A stretch of 64,000 nt of DNA from Erythrobacter sp. (GTDB taxonomy: Bacteria > Pseudomonadota > Alphaproteobacteria > Sphingomonadales > Sphingomonadaceae), in NCBI GenBank assembly GCA_009993635.1, contig JAACTC010000010.1, positions 62,001-126,000 of the forward strand, given 5' to 3'. Positions 8,962-18,770 of the stretch are shown here, in pieces. Position 1 is the stretch's first letter, and each line of letters begins with the position of its first letter. A model generated the notes under the pieces. The model did not search any database. It worked only from the letters and a program-made list of their open reading frames with translations, and was not told the DNA's origin. The translations under genes were made by a program, and so were the position numbers.

Positions 8962-10482
8962 ATGGCAGACCGCAAGGCAATCGAGCGAATCGTTATCGTT
9001 GGTGGCGGCACCGCCGGGTGGATGACGGCGGCGGCACTTTCGCGCCTGTCCGAAAGCCGCAAAGTCGCTATCACCCTGATCGAATCGGAGGCCATCGGCA
9101 CGGTCGGCGTGGGCGAGGCGACCATTCCGCCGATGGTCGAGTTCAACCAGCTGCTCGGCATCGACGAGCGGGAGATGATGGCGGCCACGCAGGCCACCTT
9201 CAAGCTGGGCATCCAGTTCGCCAACTGGGGCAACCGCGGCGAAAGCTACATCCATCCTTTCGGCGCCTACGGCTATCAGCTGGGCGGGATCTCGTTCCAT
9301 CAGGTGTGGCACCGGGCGAAGGCGGAGGGCGATCCGCGCCCGCTGCAGGTGTTCAACCTGGAAACCATGGCGGCCTATTTCGGCAAGTTCTCGCGCACGC
9401 AGGATTACCAGCGCGACGATCTGCCACCGATGAACTACGCCTACCACATTGATGCGTCCCGCTATGCCGCGTTCCTGCGCGCCTATGCGGAGAAGCGCGG
9501 TGTGGAGAGGCGGGAAGGGAAGGTCGCCAGCACCGCGCTCGACCCGGTCACCGGCCATGTCACCTCGGTGACGATGGAGGACGGGACGCAGATCGCGGGC
9601 GACCTATTCGTCGACTGTTCGGGTTTCCGCGGGTTGCTGATCGAACAGGCGCTGGAAACCGGGTACGACGACTGGCGGCATTATCTCCCCTGCGATCGCG
9701 CCGTCGCGCTGCCTTGTTTGCGCGAGGATGGCAGCGGTCCGGCGCCCTTCACCAGGGCCACCGCGCATGGCGCGGGCTGGCAATGGTGCGTCCCGCTGCA
9801 GAACCGCAATGGCAACGGCCACGTCTATTGCAGCGAATACATGTCGGACGACGAAGCGCACGCCATTCTGGTGAAGAACCTTGCCGGGAAGCCGGGCGCC
9901 GAGCCCAATTTCCTGCGCTTCGTCACGGGGCGCCGCAAGAAATTCTGGAACCGCAACGTGGTGGCGATCGGGCTGGCGGCCGGCTTCATGGAGCCGCTCG
10001 AATCGACCTCGATCCACTTGATCAACACCGGCATCAACAAACTGATCGCAGTGCTATCGCTCGACGGGATCACGCAGACGCAGGAAGATGCGTACAACCG
10101 GCTGACGGCAAAGGAATACGCGCGCATCCGCGACTTCCTGATCCTGCACTATAACGCCACCAGCCGCGACGACACGCCGTTCTGGGACCATGTGCGCACG
10201 ATGGACGTGCCCGATACCCTGACCGAGAAGGTGGAACTGTTCCGCACCAACGGCCAGATCTTCCGCGAGGAAGACGAGCTGTTCACGGAGACCAGCTGGG
10301 CCGCGGTGATGCTGGGGCAGGGCATCCAGATGGGCGGCCACGGGCCGATTGCCGCAGCAATGTCGGTGCCCGAGTTCAAACGCGAATTCGACGAGATGGA
10401 AAAGTCAATCCGCTACCTCGTCAACCAGATGCCCACGCATGGCGACTATCTGGCACGGTACTGCCCTGCGACGAGTGTCTGA
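8962..10482 (+). CDS. Flavin-dependent tryptophan-halogenase-like protein
   Basis: A 506-residue flavoprotein. The start is placed at the ATG at 8962 behind GGGAGAGG rather than at an in-frame codon 18 residues earlier that lacks a ribosome site. FAD binding is shown by 'GGGTAGW' (14-20). Lys81 in 'ATFKLGI' corresponds to the catalytic lysine of PrnA-type halogenases. 'WQWCVP' (273-278) is a variant of the WxWxIP motif that blocks monooxygenation, and 'PLESTSIHLI' carries the Glu-Ser pair near the substrate. It should chlorinate or brominate an aromatic, perhaps indole-like, substrate using reduced FAD. No reductase gene is adjacent. It is divergent from a TonB receptor, an arrangement seen often in Caulobacterales, Sphingomonadales and Xanthomonadales. 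The substrate is unknown. Confidence 0.9.
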   Translation: MADRKAIERIVIVGGGTAGWMTAAALSRLSESRKVAITLIESEAIGTVGVGEATIPPMVEFNQLLGIDEREMMAATQATFKLGIQFANWGNRGESYIHPFGAYGYQLGGISFHQVWHRAKAEGDPRPLQVFNLETMAAYFGKFSRTQDYQRDDLPPMNYAYHIDASRYAAFLRAYAEKRGVERREGKVASTALDPVTGHVTSVTMEDGTQIAGDLFVDCSGFRGLLIEQALETGYDDWRHYLPCDRAVALPCLREDGSGPAPFTRATAHGAGWQWCVPLQNRNGNGHVYCSEYMSDDEAHAILVKNLAGKPGAEPNFLRFVTGRRKKFWNRNVVAIGLAAGFMEPLESTSIHLINTGINKLIAVLSLDGITQTQEDAYNRLTAKEYARIRDFLILHYNATSRDDTPFWDHVRTMDVPDTLTEKVELFRTNGQIFREEDELFTETSWAAVMLGQGIQMGGHGPIAAAMSVPEFKREFDEMEKSIRYLVNQMPTHGDYLARYCPATSV

Positions 10483-10500
10483 ACTGCGCCTGCCGCGCGG

Positions 10501-11937
10501 TTAGCGGAAAGGCGGTTCGTTGAAGGCACGCAGCTTGCGCGAATGCAGGCGCGCGCCTTCCTCTCGCAGCTGGCGACAGGCCGAAATCCCGATCTGCAGG
10601 TGCGCGGCGATCGCCTCTTCGTAAAAGGTGTTCGCCTGCTTGGGCAGCTTGATCTCGCCATGCAGCGGCTTGTCCGACACGCATAGCAGCGTGCCGTAGG
10701 GCACCCGGAAGCGGAAACCCTGCGCGGCGATCGTGGCGCTTTCCATGTCGATCGCGACCGCCCGGCTGAGCGAGAAGCGCCGCGCGGACATGGCGTAGCG
10801 CAATTCCCAGTTGCGGTCGTCGGTCGTCACCACCGTACCCGTGCGCAGCCGCTGTTTCAGATCGCTCCCATGCCTGCCGGAAACCTCTTCCGCAGCGGCC
10901 GCCAGCGCCTGCTGCACCTCGGCAATCGCGGGCAGCGGGATTTCGGGTGGCAGCACGGGGTCGAGCACATGATCGTCGCGCAGGTAGGCATGGGCGAGCA
11001 CGTAGTCGCCGATCTTCTGGCTGGGCCGCAGGCCGCCGCAGTGGCCGATCATCAGCCAGGCTTCGGGCCGCATCACGGCCAGGTGATCGCAGATCGTCTT
11101 CGCGTTGCTCGGGCCGACGCCGATGTTCACCAGCGTGATCCCGCCCCCGTCTTCGCCGATCAGATGATAGGCGGGCATCTGGTGCCGCCGCCACGCCGCG
11201 TCGGAAAGCTGCGCCTTGGCGTTTTCCGTCGGCTCGGAAAGATACAGTCCGCCCGGCCCGGCCAGCGCGGTGCAGCCGTCTTTTCCCAGCCGCGCACCCG
11301 CCCAGTCGACGAATTCGTCGACATAGCGGTGGTAGTTGGTGAACAGCACGTACCGCTGGAAATGTTCGGGGTCGGTGCCGGTATAATGCGCCAGCCGGGC
11401 GAGACTGAAATCGGTGCGCAGGCCATCGAACAGCGACAGCGGAATGTGCTGTTCGGGATCGTCGAGCTCTATTCCGTCGGCCAGTTCGTCGCCGATATCG
11501 GCAAGGTCTGTATGCGGGAAATGGCGTGCGATCTCCTGCGGGGTGACGCCGACCAGCTTGGCGGTCGCTTCCCCATCGAGCACGTAGGGGAAGGGAATTT
11601 CCTGATCCGACGGCTGCACGTCGATCTGCACCGGGTAATCGCCCGCGATCAGTTCCAGCTGGGTCCTCAGATAGGTGCGGAAGAGCTGTGGGCGCGTGAC
11701 CGTTGTCGAATACGTGCCCGCCATCGCCAGACGGCCAAAAGCGCGACTGCGCCGGCTGTCGGGCTCGCTGCCATCGTAATGGATCAGCAGGCGGGGATAG
11801 GTGTAGCGTCCGCTGCGCGCGCTGGGGGCGGGCAAGGCTCCGCTTTCCGCAAAGCTTATGATGTCGGAGCGCAGGCGCTCCACAGCGGCGTCGAAATGCT
11901 CTTCGAGCGCGTTGAGGGCTTCGTCGATGGTCATCAT
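10501..11937 (-). CDS. amn: AMP nucleosidase
   Basis: A 478-residue cytoplasmic enzyme that hydrolyses AMP to adenine and ribose 5-phosphate. The N-terminal half has the AMP-nucleosidase-specific domain ('SGRYTYPRLLIHYDG' near 45). The C-terminal half is a nucleoside phosphorylase-like domain: 'NIGVGPSNAKTICDHLAV' and 'LMIGHCGGLRPSQKIGDYV' (about 270-315), then 'AIDMESATIAAQGF' and 'LLCVSDKPLHGEIK' near 400-430. The length matches the roughly 480-residue family norm. It converges with the halogenase gene, with 18 bases between the stops, and no functional link to it is apparent. Confidence 0.95.
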   Translation of the reverse strand: MMTIDEALNALEEHFDAAVERLRSDIISFAESGALPAPSARSGRYTYPRLLIHYDGSEPDSRRSRAFGRLAMAGTYSTTVTRPQLFRTYLRTQLELIAGDYPVQIDVQPSDQEIPFPYVLDGEATAKLVGVTPQEIARHFPHTDLADIGDELADGIELDDPEQHIPLSLFDGLRTDFSLARLAHYTGTDPEHFQRYVLFTNYHRYVDEFVDWAGARLGKDGCTALAGPGGLYLSEPTENAKAQLSDAAWRRHQMPAYHLIGEDGGGITLVNIGVGPSNAKTICDHLAVMRPEAWLMIGHCGGLRPSQKIGDYVLAHAYLRDDHVLDPVLPPEIPLPAIAEVQQALAAAAEEVSGRHGSDLKQRLRTGTVVTTDDRNWELRYAMSARRFSLSRAVAIDMESATIAAQGFRFRVPYGTLLCVSDKPLHGEIKLPKQANTFYEEAIAAHLQIGISACRQLREEGARLHSRKLRAFNEPPFR

Positions 11938-12098
11938 GCGGCGGTGTCCGCCAAAAGGGTGGCAATCATGGCGCTGCCCTATGTCAGCATCCGCTGCCCA
12001 CAGAAAGCGTCCTTAGCGAGATTGCGCCATTTTCTAATTCATACCGGGCAGGCGATGGCAGCGTTACGCGCGCCAGCCTGCCCGGTTCTGGGCATCGA

Positions 12099-14258
12099 TC
12101 ATGCGGCGAGCCGCGGGCGGTACGCGCCACCGGCCTGCGAGTCGAAGCGCGCGGATGGCGTCACGGGATTCAGCGGGGCGATTGCCGGACGCCATTCGTT
12201 GAATTCGCGCACAGTCTCCGCCAGCGTGAAGGGCGGAATGCGGCGATCGTCACGCACGACGTCCTGCAGCCCGGACCTGGTGTCGAGAATCCTCCGGCGC
12301 ACCAGTTGCAGCCGACGCGGGCGGATCAGGCCACGTTCCACCAGCAGGTCTTCCAGCCGGCGATAGGGTGCGCGCAGCTGGCGACGGATCGCGCGTTCGG
12401 TGCCTTCGATGATCGGCCCATCCATCAGGCTGACCGCGATGGTCTGTTCGATCGCCATTTCCTGCGCGGTACCGGCAAAGCGGATGGCGTATGCAACCTC
12501 GGCCAGCGGGGCTGCGATGAAGTGAGGCCGGTGAACGCCTGCACGGCGCAGCGCGGCCCGCAGGGCGCGCCATTCAAGGACGGAGTATTCTTCGCCGATA
12601 TAGACATCGACACCGCCGTCCTCTGCGCGCTGCGCAAAGGCGCAGAACCGTTCCGCCTCGTGCAGCGACAGGAAAACCGAGCAATAGCTGTCGAGCGGGC
12701 CATCGACATGGCCGAAGGGCATGCCCTGCCTTTCGCCGATCGCCCTTGCAACCTCGGTTCCATCGACCAGCCGCAGGTCCTGTAGCGCCAGCGACAGCCT
12801 ACGCCCGGTGCGCCTGCTGTAGGCGCGGGCGATTTTCGCTCCGTCTCCGGTCAATGCGCCGGAATGCACCAGGATATCGGTGATTCTGGGGCTCCCGGCC
12901 AGCGGCATGGTTCCCGCGCCAGGCAGCCGCTTCGAGGCAGGAGCCGGTTGAGTGTCCGAGCGTGAGGCGCGCAGAACCGCGCGCGCCGCGATCAGCCCGG
13001 ATGCAGCGAGGTTCAGCGGCAAAACTGCCGCCGCAGCGAGCCCGCGAGTCCGCGCGGTCTGTACCATCCGCTCGAACAGTGCCGCGCCTGCCAGCCCAGC
13101 GTTGATCGCGAGCAGCGCGATGACCCAGGGCGACTCGATCAGCGCGGGCATTTCCTCGAAACCGGGGGTGAAGTGCCCCGCGATCAGCAGTGCAGCCGCA
13201 GCGATGGCGCACAGGAATGCGCAGCCCATCGTCGCCGCGACGATCACGATCCGGCGGTCGCGGAAATTGAAGTAGTGCGCCCAGAAACTGCCCTGGGGGC
13301 TGCCAAGCGGGTTCCAGCGCGAAAGCGCGGTGACCGAAAGACGCTGCGATTCAGCGCGCACCGCATCCGCATGGCTGCGTGGCGAAAGCTCCTCGACCGC
13401 GATCACTGCAGCGTCGTCGTCGCGCTGCCACGCAAAAGTGGCCAGGTGGCCGCGCTCGCCAAGCTTGCGCACGGCGTCGAATACGGGGCTCTCGCTGCCG
13501 GTATCGAACACGTCGCCCTGCCGCTTGAGCGCCCACATCGCATCGCGGCGCAGCGCAAGTCCCGTGTCGCGCACCGGTACACTATGCACCGTCTTGGCGC
13601 GCAGCAGGGTTTCGCCGGCGTGATGTTCGCCAAGGTCGTCCAGCCCGGCTCCTCCCGTCATCGGCAGGCCACCGCGCGATACGGTAAGAAGCGGCAGCTG
13701 AACGACGCTGGCGAATTCGCTGTGCCAGTTCAGCAGTTTGAGCGAAAGTGGATGAACCGCCGTATCTGGCCCCAGCAGCACGAACGACTTGAACTCGTCA
13801 TCCTGCCCATGCTCGAACCGGCGAGCCTCCCCGACCAGCAGGTTGCGCGCGCGCGCCGGATTGGCGGCGTCGTGCAGATCGTAGAGGCACAGTTGAATTC
13901 GATCGTCGGTCCGTGCCTCGCGTCGGATTGCGGCGACGGTCTGCGCGTCGATCGCGCGGACACCGACGAAGATCACGTAGTTGCCGTAGTCGATTGTGCG
14001 CCTGAGCCGTGCCAGCATCGATCCTGCCAGCGGGGCAGGGCCGGTGATGGGGATCAGGATGGCGGCACGGCCTTCCTGCTTGCGCCGCAACATTTCGACC
14101 GTCGGTTCGGCGCGCCGTCCGCGCCAGTTGTAGATGTCCGCAAACAGCTTCACCGCGAGGGTTTCCAGCCCGAGGGCGAAGGTCACGATAGCCAGCAGCG
14201 CGACAACGCGCCCCAGAATGCTCCAGCTGTCCCACAAGAACAGAACCGTATTTTCCAT
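12099..14258 (-). CDS. NfrB-like membrane protein: degenerate glycosyltransferase domain plus MshEN-like repeats
   Basis: A 719-residue inner-membrane protein resembling phage-N4 adsorption protein B (NfrB). The start at 14258 (MENTVLF) has AAGGTAG ten bases upstream; an in-frame codon at 14333 gives a polar, unlikely extension. One N-terminal helix (about 14-35) precedes a GT2-like domain (about 60-310). The acidic cluster expected in an active enzyme is reduced to a single Asp165 in 'LLGPDTAVHP'. Hydrophobic helices follow near 334-360, 377-395 and 405-428. The C-terminal part has two MshEN-like repeats: 'RITDILVHSGAL' to 'RQGMPFGHVDG' (about 455-520) and 'RRLEDLLVERGLI' (about 632-690). 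In E. coli this domain of NfrB binds c-di-GMP. A cyclase gene lies just upstream on the other strand. Confidence 0.75.
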   Translation of the reverse strand: MENTVLFLWDSWSILGRVVALLAIVTFALGLETLAVKLFADIYNWRGRRAEPTVEMLRRKQEGRAAILIPITGPAPLAGSMLARLRRTIDYGNYVIFVGVRAIDAQTVAAIRREARTDDRIQLCLYDLHDAANPARARNLLVGEARRFEHGQDDEFKSFVLLGPDTAVHPLSLKLLNWHSEFASVVQLPLLTVSRGGLPMTGGAGLDDLGEHHAGETLLRAKTVHSVPVRDTGLALRRDAMWALKRQGDVFDTGSESPVFDAVRKLGERGHLATFAWQRDDDAAVIAVEELSPRSHADAVRAESQRLSVTALSRWNPLGSPQGSFWAHYFNFRDRRIVIVAATMGCAFLCAIAAAALLIAGHFTPGFEEMPALIESPWVIALLAINAGLAGAALFERMVQTARTRGLAAAAVLPLNLAASGLIAARAVLRASRSDTQPAPASKRLPGAGTMPLAGSPRITDILVHSGALTGDGAKIARAYSRRTGRRLSLALQDLRLVDGTEVARAIGERQGMPFGHVDGPLDSYCSVFLSLHEAERFCAFAQRAEDGGVDVYIGEEYSVLEWRALRAALRRAGVHRPHFIAAPLAEVAYAIRFAGTAQEMAIEQTIAVSLMDGPIIEGTERAIRRQLRAPYRRLEDLLVERGLIRPRRLQLVRRRILDTRSGLQDVVRDDRRIPPFTLAETVREFNEWRPAIAPLNPVTPSARFDSQAGGAYRPRLAA

Positions 14259-14717
14259 TGTTCGTGCTACCTTTTGCCAATCTTCCTGGCATCGTGCTGC
14301 ACGCCCGTTTCTGTCTCTCAGATTAAGGCGCAAATGTGGCGATTTGCGGCGAAATGTTTTTCACCGTCGACCAACCGACGCGAATCCGGCGATTCGGCTG
14401 CCATAATGTGGCCAAAATTAGGCCAAGATCTGGCAGGCAGATTATTTTCCCGGCGGGCCTCTGACGCTGCAATTCAAAAAACCGTGGCCAAATCCGAACA
14501 GGAATTGCGGCAATTGGGGGCGATTCGCAGCCCAAAGCGAGCTGGTTCAAGGTTACGACGGCGAATGCAGGCACGGAAATCTGGCGGTCTTTGTAGATCT
14601 TCCGGCCGCCCATTGTGTTGCGATTGGCACTATTGGTTAATTTCAGCCTTCGGACATCGAAAAAAAAGTGCCTGATACCGGGTGGTTAAGCTCTGTTTTA
14701 CGATTTCGGCGTAGCCA
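14259..14717. other. Intergenic region between divergent NfrB-like and cyclase genes
   Basis: About 460 bases, more AT-rich than the flanks, with no credible coding frame. It must hold the promoters of both divergent genes. I see no clear palindrome, riboswitch or terminator. TTGGCACTATTGGTTAATTT near 14625-14644 recalls a sigma-54 -24 element, but the -12 GC is missing, so it is not called. Confidence 0.5.
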
Positions 14718-16022
14718 ATGGCTCGGGAGACTATGCCTATGATGCCGAATTCCGTGTTTGAAGGTCCCGCTGGCCTGAAGCTCGTCACCATGCTGCAGGC
14801 CGCACTGCGCATTGCATTGGTGTTTGCACTCGTTGCGTGCGTTGCGGCGATCGGCCTCATGGATCATTTGCGCACAGCGGCGCTGACCGTCGCTGGTTTC
14901 CTGATAGCCCTGGCAATCGTGGCAAGCGCGGTGAGCGATCGCCTCAAAGTCATCCAGGTCCGTTCGTACAAGCGGCACGTCGATTCGATCAACGAAACGC
15001 AGGAACAGATCGAAGAGCTGTTCTCGATGACCGACACCTTGCAGAGCGCAGACAGCAATACGGACGCGGCGCAGGTACTGCGCGCGACCAGCCGCAAGTT
15101 GCTGCCAGGCTGTGGTGTCGCGCTTTACGTCTTCAACAATTCACGCGACCGGCTCGATCTGATCGATACCTGGGACATGCCCGAAAGCTATCGGCCGACC
15201 GACAACCTGATTCCCGCAAACTGCTGGGCGCTCAAACGCGGCAAGGACCATCTGAACGATCCGCAGGAAGGTTCGCTGTGCTGCTCCCACTATATCGGCG
15301 ATGCCGCCACGATCGAGGTGCCCATGATGGCGCGCGGGCAGGTTTTCGGCCTGCTCATCCTGGGTGACCGGGGCGGCAAATGCGACAATGTCGACCGGGC
15401 AAGGCGGCTGGCGCGTGCGCTGGCAGACTCGACCTCGTTGGCGCTATCCAACATCTCGCTGCGCGAACAGCTTCGCACGCAGTCGCTGCGCGACCCGATG
15501 ACCGGGCTCTACAACCGTCGCTACATGGAAGACACGCTCGACCGGTTCATCTCGCTCGCCCAGCGGCAGAACCAGAGCACGTCGGTGCTGATGATCGACC
15601 TCGACAACTTCAAGAGCCTCAACGACGAATTCGGTCATGCGAAGGGCGACGCGGTGCTCAAGGATGTCGCCGCGCAGGTCGTCGGCGCGCTCCGCCCGTC
15701 GGATGTGGTCTGCCGTTACGGCGGCGAGGAACTACTCGTGATCCTGCCCGAAAGTGCCGCCGATGATGCGATGATGCGGGCCGAGCAAGTGCGCGCACGG
15801 ATCGAAATGCTGTCCGAACAGCATGGCTGCAACGTCGCCGCCTCGATCGGTGTCGCGACGCTTCCCGACAGCGCAAAGTCTGCTTCCGATCTGCTCTCGG
15901 CGTCGGACGCTGCGCTTTACGAGGCGAAGGCGGCGGGCAAGAACCAGGTCCATGCCGCGCCTGCCCTGGGGCCCAAGAAGGCCCCTGCCGAGCCGATCAG
16001 CCCGCGTCTGGTTGCCTCGTGA
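14718..16022 (+). CDS. Diguanylate cyclase: two helices, GAF-like domain, GGDEF
   Basis: A protein of up to 434 residues that should make c-di-GMP at the inner membrane. Two hydrophobic helices (about 25-43 and 52-70) are followed by a GAF-like sensor domain (about 95-240, with several Cys including 'LCCSHYIGD') and a GGDEF domain (about 255-420). The active-site motif is GGEEL at 335-339. RPSD lies five residues before it and is the RxxD product-inhibition (I) site, so feedback control is expected. Four in-frame ATGs (14718, 14733, 14739, 14742) are possible starts; GGGAG at 14724-14728 fits 14739 best, and the first is kept here. It is divergent from the MshEN protein, a plausible c-di-GMP target. 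Confidence 0.9.
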   Translation: MARETMPMMPNSVFEGPAGLKLVTMLQAALRIALVFALVACVAAIGLMDHLRTAALTVAGFLIALAIVASAVSDRLKVIQVRSYKRHVDSINETQEQIEELFSMTDTLQSADSNTDAAQVLRATSRKLLPGCGVALYVFNNSRDRLDLIDTWDMPESYRPTDNLIPANCWALKRGKDHLNDPQEGSLCCSHYIGDAATIEVPMMARGQVFGLLILGDRGGKCDNVDRARRLARALADSTSLALSNISLREQLRTQSLRDPMTGLYNRRYMEDTLDRFISLAQRQNQSTSVLMIDLDNFKSLNDEFGHAKGDAVLKDVAAQVVGALRPSDVVCRYGGEELLVILPESAADDAMMRAEQVRARIEMLSEQHGCNVAASIGVATLPDSAKSASDLLSASDAALYEAKAAGKNQVHAAPALGPKKAPAEPISPRLVAS

Positions 16023-16046
16023 TCCTGCCGGTGTGGCAGGACGTGT

Positions 16047-16879
16047 CTAGGCGCTAAGCCGCTCGGCATGCCACACCACATGATCGTCCATGAAGCTTGA
16101 GATGAAGTAATAGCTGTGGTCGTAACCCGGCCGCAGGTTCAGCGTCAGCGCAATGCCAGCCTCATTGCAGGCCGCCGCAAGCAGGTGCGGTTTCAGCTGT
16201 TCTTCGAGGAATTGATCCGCCGTTCCCTGATCCACCAGCAGCGCGGGAACTCGCGCGCCGTCCTCTATCAGGGCGACAGCATCATATTCGCGCCATGTCG
16301 AGCGATCTTCCCCTAGATAGGCGGGCAGTGCCTTCTCGCCCCACGGCACCTGCGAAGGCGCCACGATCGGCGCAAAGGCGCTGATGGAGCGGAAGCGATC
16401 GGCATTGCGCAGACCGATGGTGAGGGCCCCGTGCCCGCCCATCGAATGGCCCGTGATGCCCTGCCGATCCATATCGACGGGGAAGTGTTGCGCGATCAGG
16501 GCGGGCAGTTCGTCCTCGATATAGCTGCGCATCCTGAAGTGCTGTGCCCACGGTTCCTGCGTCGCATCGAGATAGAAGCCTGCGCCCTGGCCCATGTCGT
16601 AGCTTTCGTCATCCGCGACGCCGTCACCGCGCGGGCTGGTGTCGGGCGCGACGAAGACGATCCCCGCCTTTGCGCAGGCCGCGCGGTATTCGCCCTTTTC
16701 GGTCACATTGGCATGGGTGCAGGTAAGGCCGGACAGGTACCACAACACCGGCAGCTTCGCGCTCTCCTGATGGTCCGGCACGAAGACCGAAAAGGTCATT
16801 TCGGTGCCGGTCTGCGCGGACGCGTGCCTATAGACACCCTGCGTGCCGCCGTGGCTGCGGTTTTCGCTGACGGTTTCCA

Positions 16880-16880
<1 letters not shown>
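16047..16880 (-). CDS. fghA: S-formylglutathione hydrolase
   Basis: A 277-residue cytoplasmic alpha/beta hydrolase (esterase D family) that splits S-formylglutathione into formate and glutathione. Visible family features are 'LSGLTCTHANVTEKGEYR', the nucleophile Ser146 in 'GHSMGGHGAL', and the C-terminal His in 'GYDHSYYF'. The length equals the family norm. The start ATG shares one base with the adhC stop (TGATG), so the pair is translationally coupled and carries out the last two steps of glutathione-dependent formaldehyde oxidation. Confidence 0.96.
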
Positions 16881-17989
<1,109 letters not shown>

Positions 17990-18090
17990 TCAATTGCTCT
18001 CCTGATCGGGGGATGTCTCGGTGTACCAATGCGTGCGCCGGGCCATTGGTGCCTTGCGCTCGTGTGCGCGCCTGCCTAGGCGCTTGGGCC

Positions 18091-18699
18091 GTGATCGATC
18101 AATCCGCCTTTCGCGATGCGCTCGGCACTTTCGTGACCGGAGTCACCATCGTCACCGCCTATGATGCCGACGGGAATCCCGCCGGGCTGACCGCGAACAG
18201 CTTCAATTCGGTATCGCTCGACCCGCCAATGGTGTTGTGGAGCCTGTCGCTGGACAGTCGCAACCTGCCGGTCTTTCGCGAAGCGAAGGCGTGGGCGGTG
18301 CACATCCTCGCTGCCGACCAGCAGGACCTTTCCAATCGCTTCGCCAGCACGGGCGTGGACAAATTCGACGGGCTCGACTGCGGCGACGGGCCGGAGGGCG
18401 CACCCCGGATCGAAAATTGCGCCGCGCGGTTCGGTTGTACCGCCAAGTTCGAATACGAGGGTGGGGATCACGCGATCTTCCTCGGCGAAGTGGTCGATTT
18501 CGAGCGGACGCGCGCCGAACCGCTGATCTATCACGGTGGGCGCTATGGCCGGGTGATGCCCGAAGGCAGCGCGCCGAGCGAGGCACAAACGGCACAATTG
18601 CTTGCCGACGGGCTGATCGCGCAGGTCGATGGCGGCTGGCAGTTGACCCAGGCAGGCGCCGCGCAGCTGCGCTTGCTCAGAAAGATCGAGCACGGCTGA
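18091..18699 (+). CDS. Flavin reductase domain protein
   Basis: About 202 residues. The split-barrel FMN-binding fold of the flavin reductase (HpaC/DIM6-like) family is seen in 'FRDALGTFVTGVTIVTAYD' and 'GLTANSFNSVSLDPPMVLW' near the N terminus, and 'HAIFLGEVVDFE' further on. The start is taken as GTG at 18091, where family similarity begins; an in-frame ATG at 18013 would add 26 residues with Cys and Pro unlike the family. The last ~40 residues form an extra tail ('LLADGLIAQVDGGWQLTQAG') that reads like a small winged-helix end, which is unusual. It could supply reduced flavin to a monooxygenase, but the partner is not evident here. Confidence 0.8.
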   Translation: MIDQSAFRDALGTFVTGVTIVTAYDADGNPAGLTANSFNSVSLDPPMVLWSLSLDSRNLPVFREAKAWAVHILAADQQDLSNRFASTGVDKFDGLDCGDGPEGAPRIENCAARFGCTAKFEYEGGDHAIFLGEVVDFERTRAEPLIYHGGRYGRVMPEGSAPSEAQTAQLLADGLIAQVDGGWQLTQAGAAQLRLLRKIEHG

Positions 18700-18750
18700 C
18701 CACGGCTTGCGCCGCAAGTCTGCCGGGTTCGTCGACGCGAAGACTTGTAG

Positions 18751-18770
18751 ATATAAAAATATCTTTATAT
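18751..18770. promoter_or_regulatory. AT-rich palindromic operator for the ArsR-type regulator
   Basis: ATATAAAAATATCTTTATAT is a 20-bp inverted repeat with one mismatch per half, conspicuous in a GC-rich genome. It overlaps the first possible ATG (18769) of the ArsR-methyltransferase gene. AT-rich palindromes of this form are typical ArsR-family operators, and similar ones are known for SahR-type methionine-cycle regulators of Proteobacteria. Autoregulation of the whole met operon is inferred. Confidence 0.7.

Noticed and set aside
10421..11965. 514-residue minus-strand frame overlapping amn
   Set aside because: The neighbouring frame encodes a complete AMP nucleosidase; this one is Arg-rich without motifs.
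14625..14644. Possible sigma-54 promoter (TTGGCAC...)
   Set aside because: The -12 GC element is missing at the required spacing.
16024..16040. CCTGCC/GGCAGG hairpin between the cyclase and fghA genes
   Set aside because: Short stem with no U run on either strand; not enough to call a terminator.
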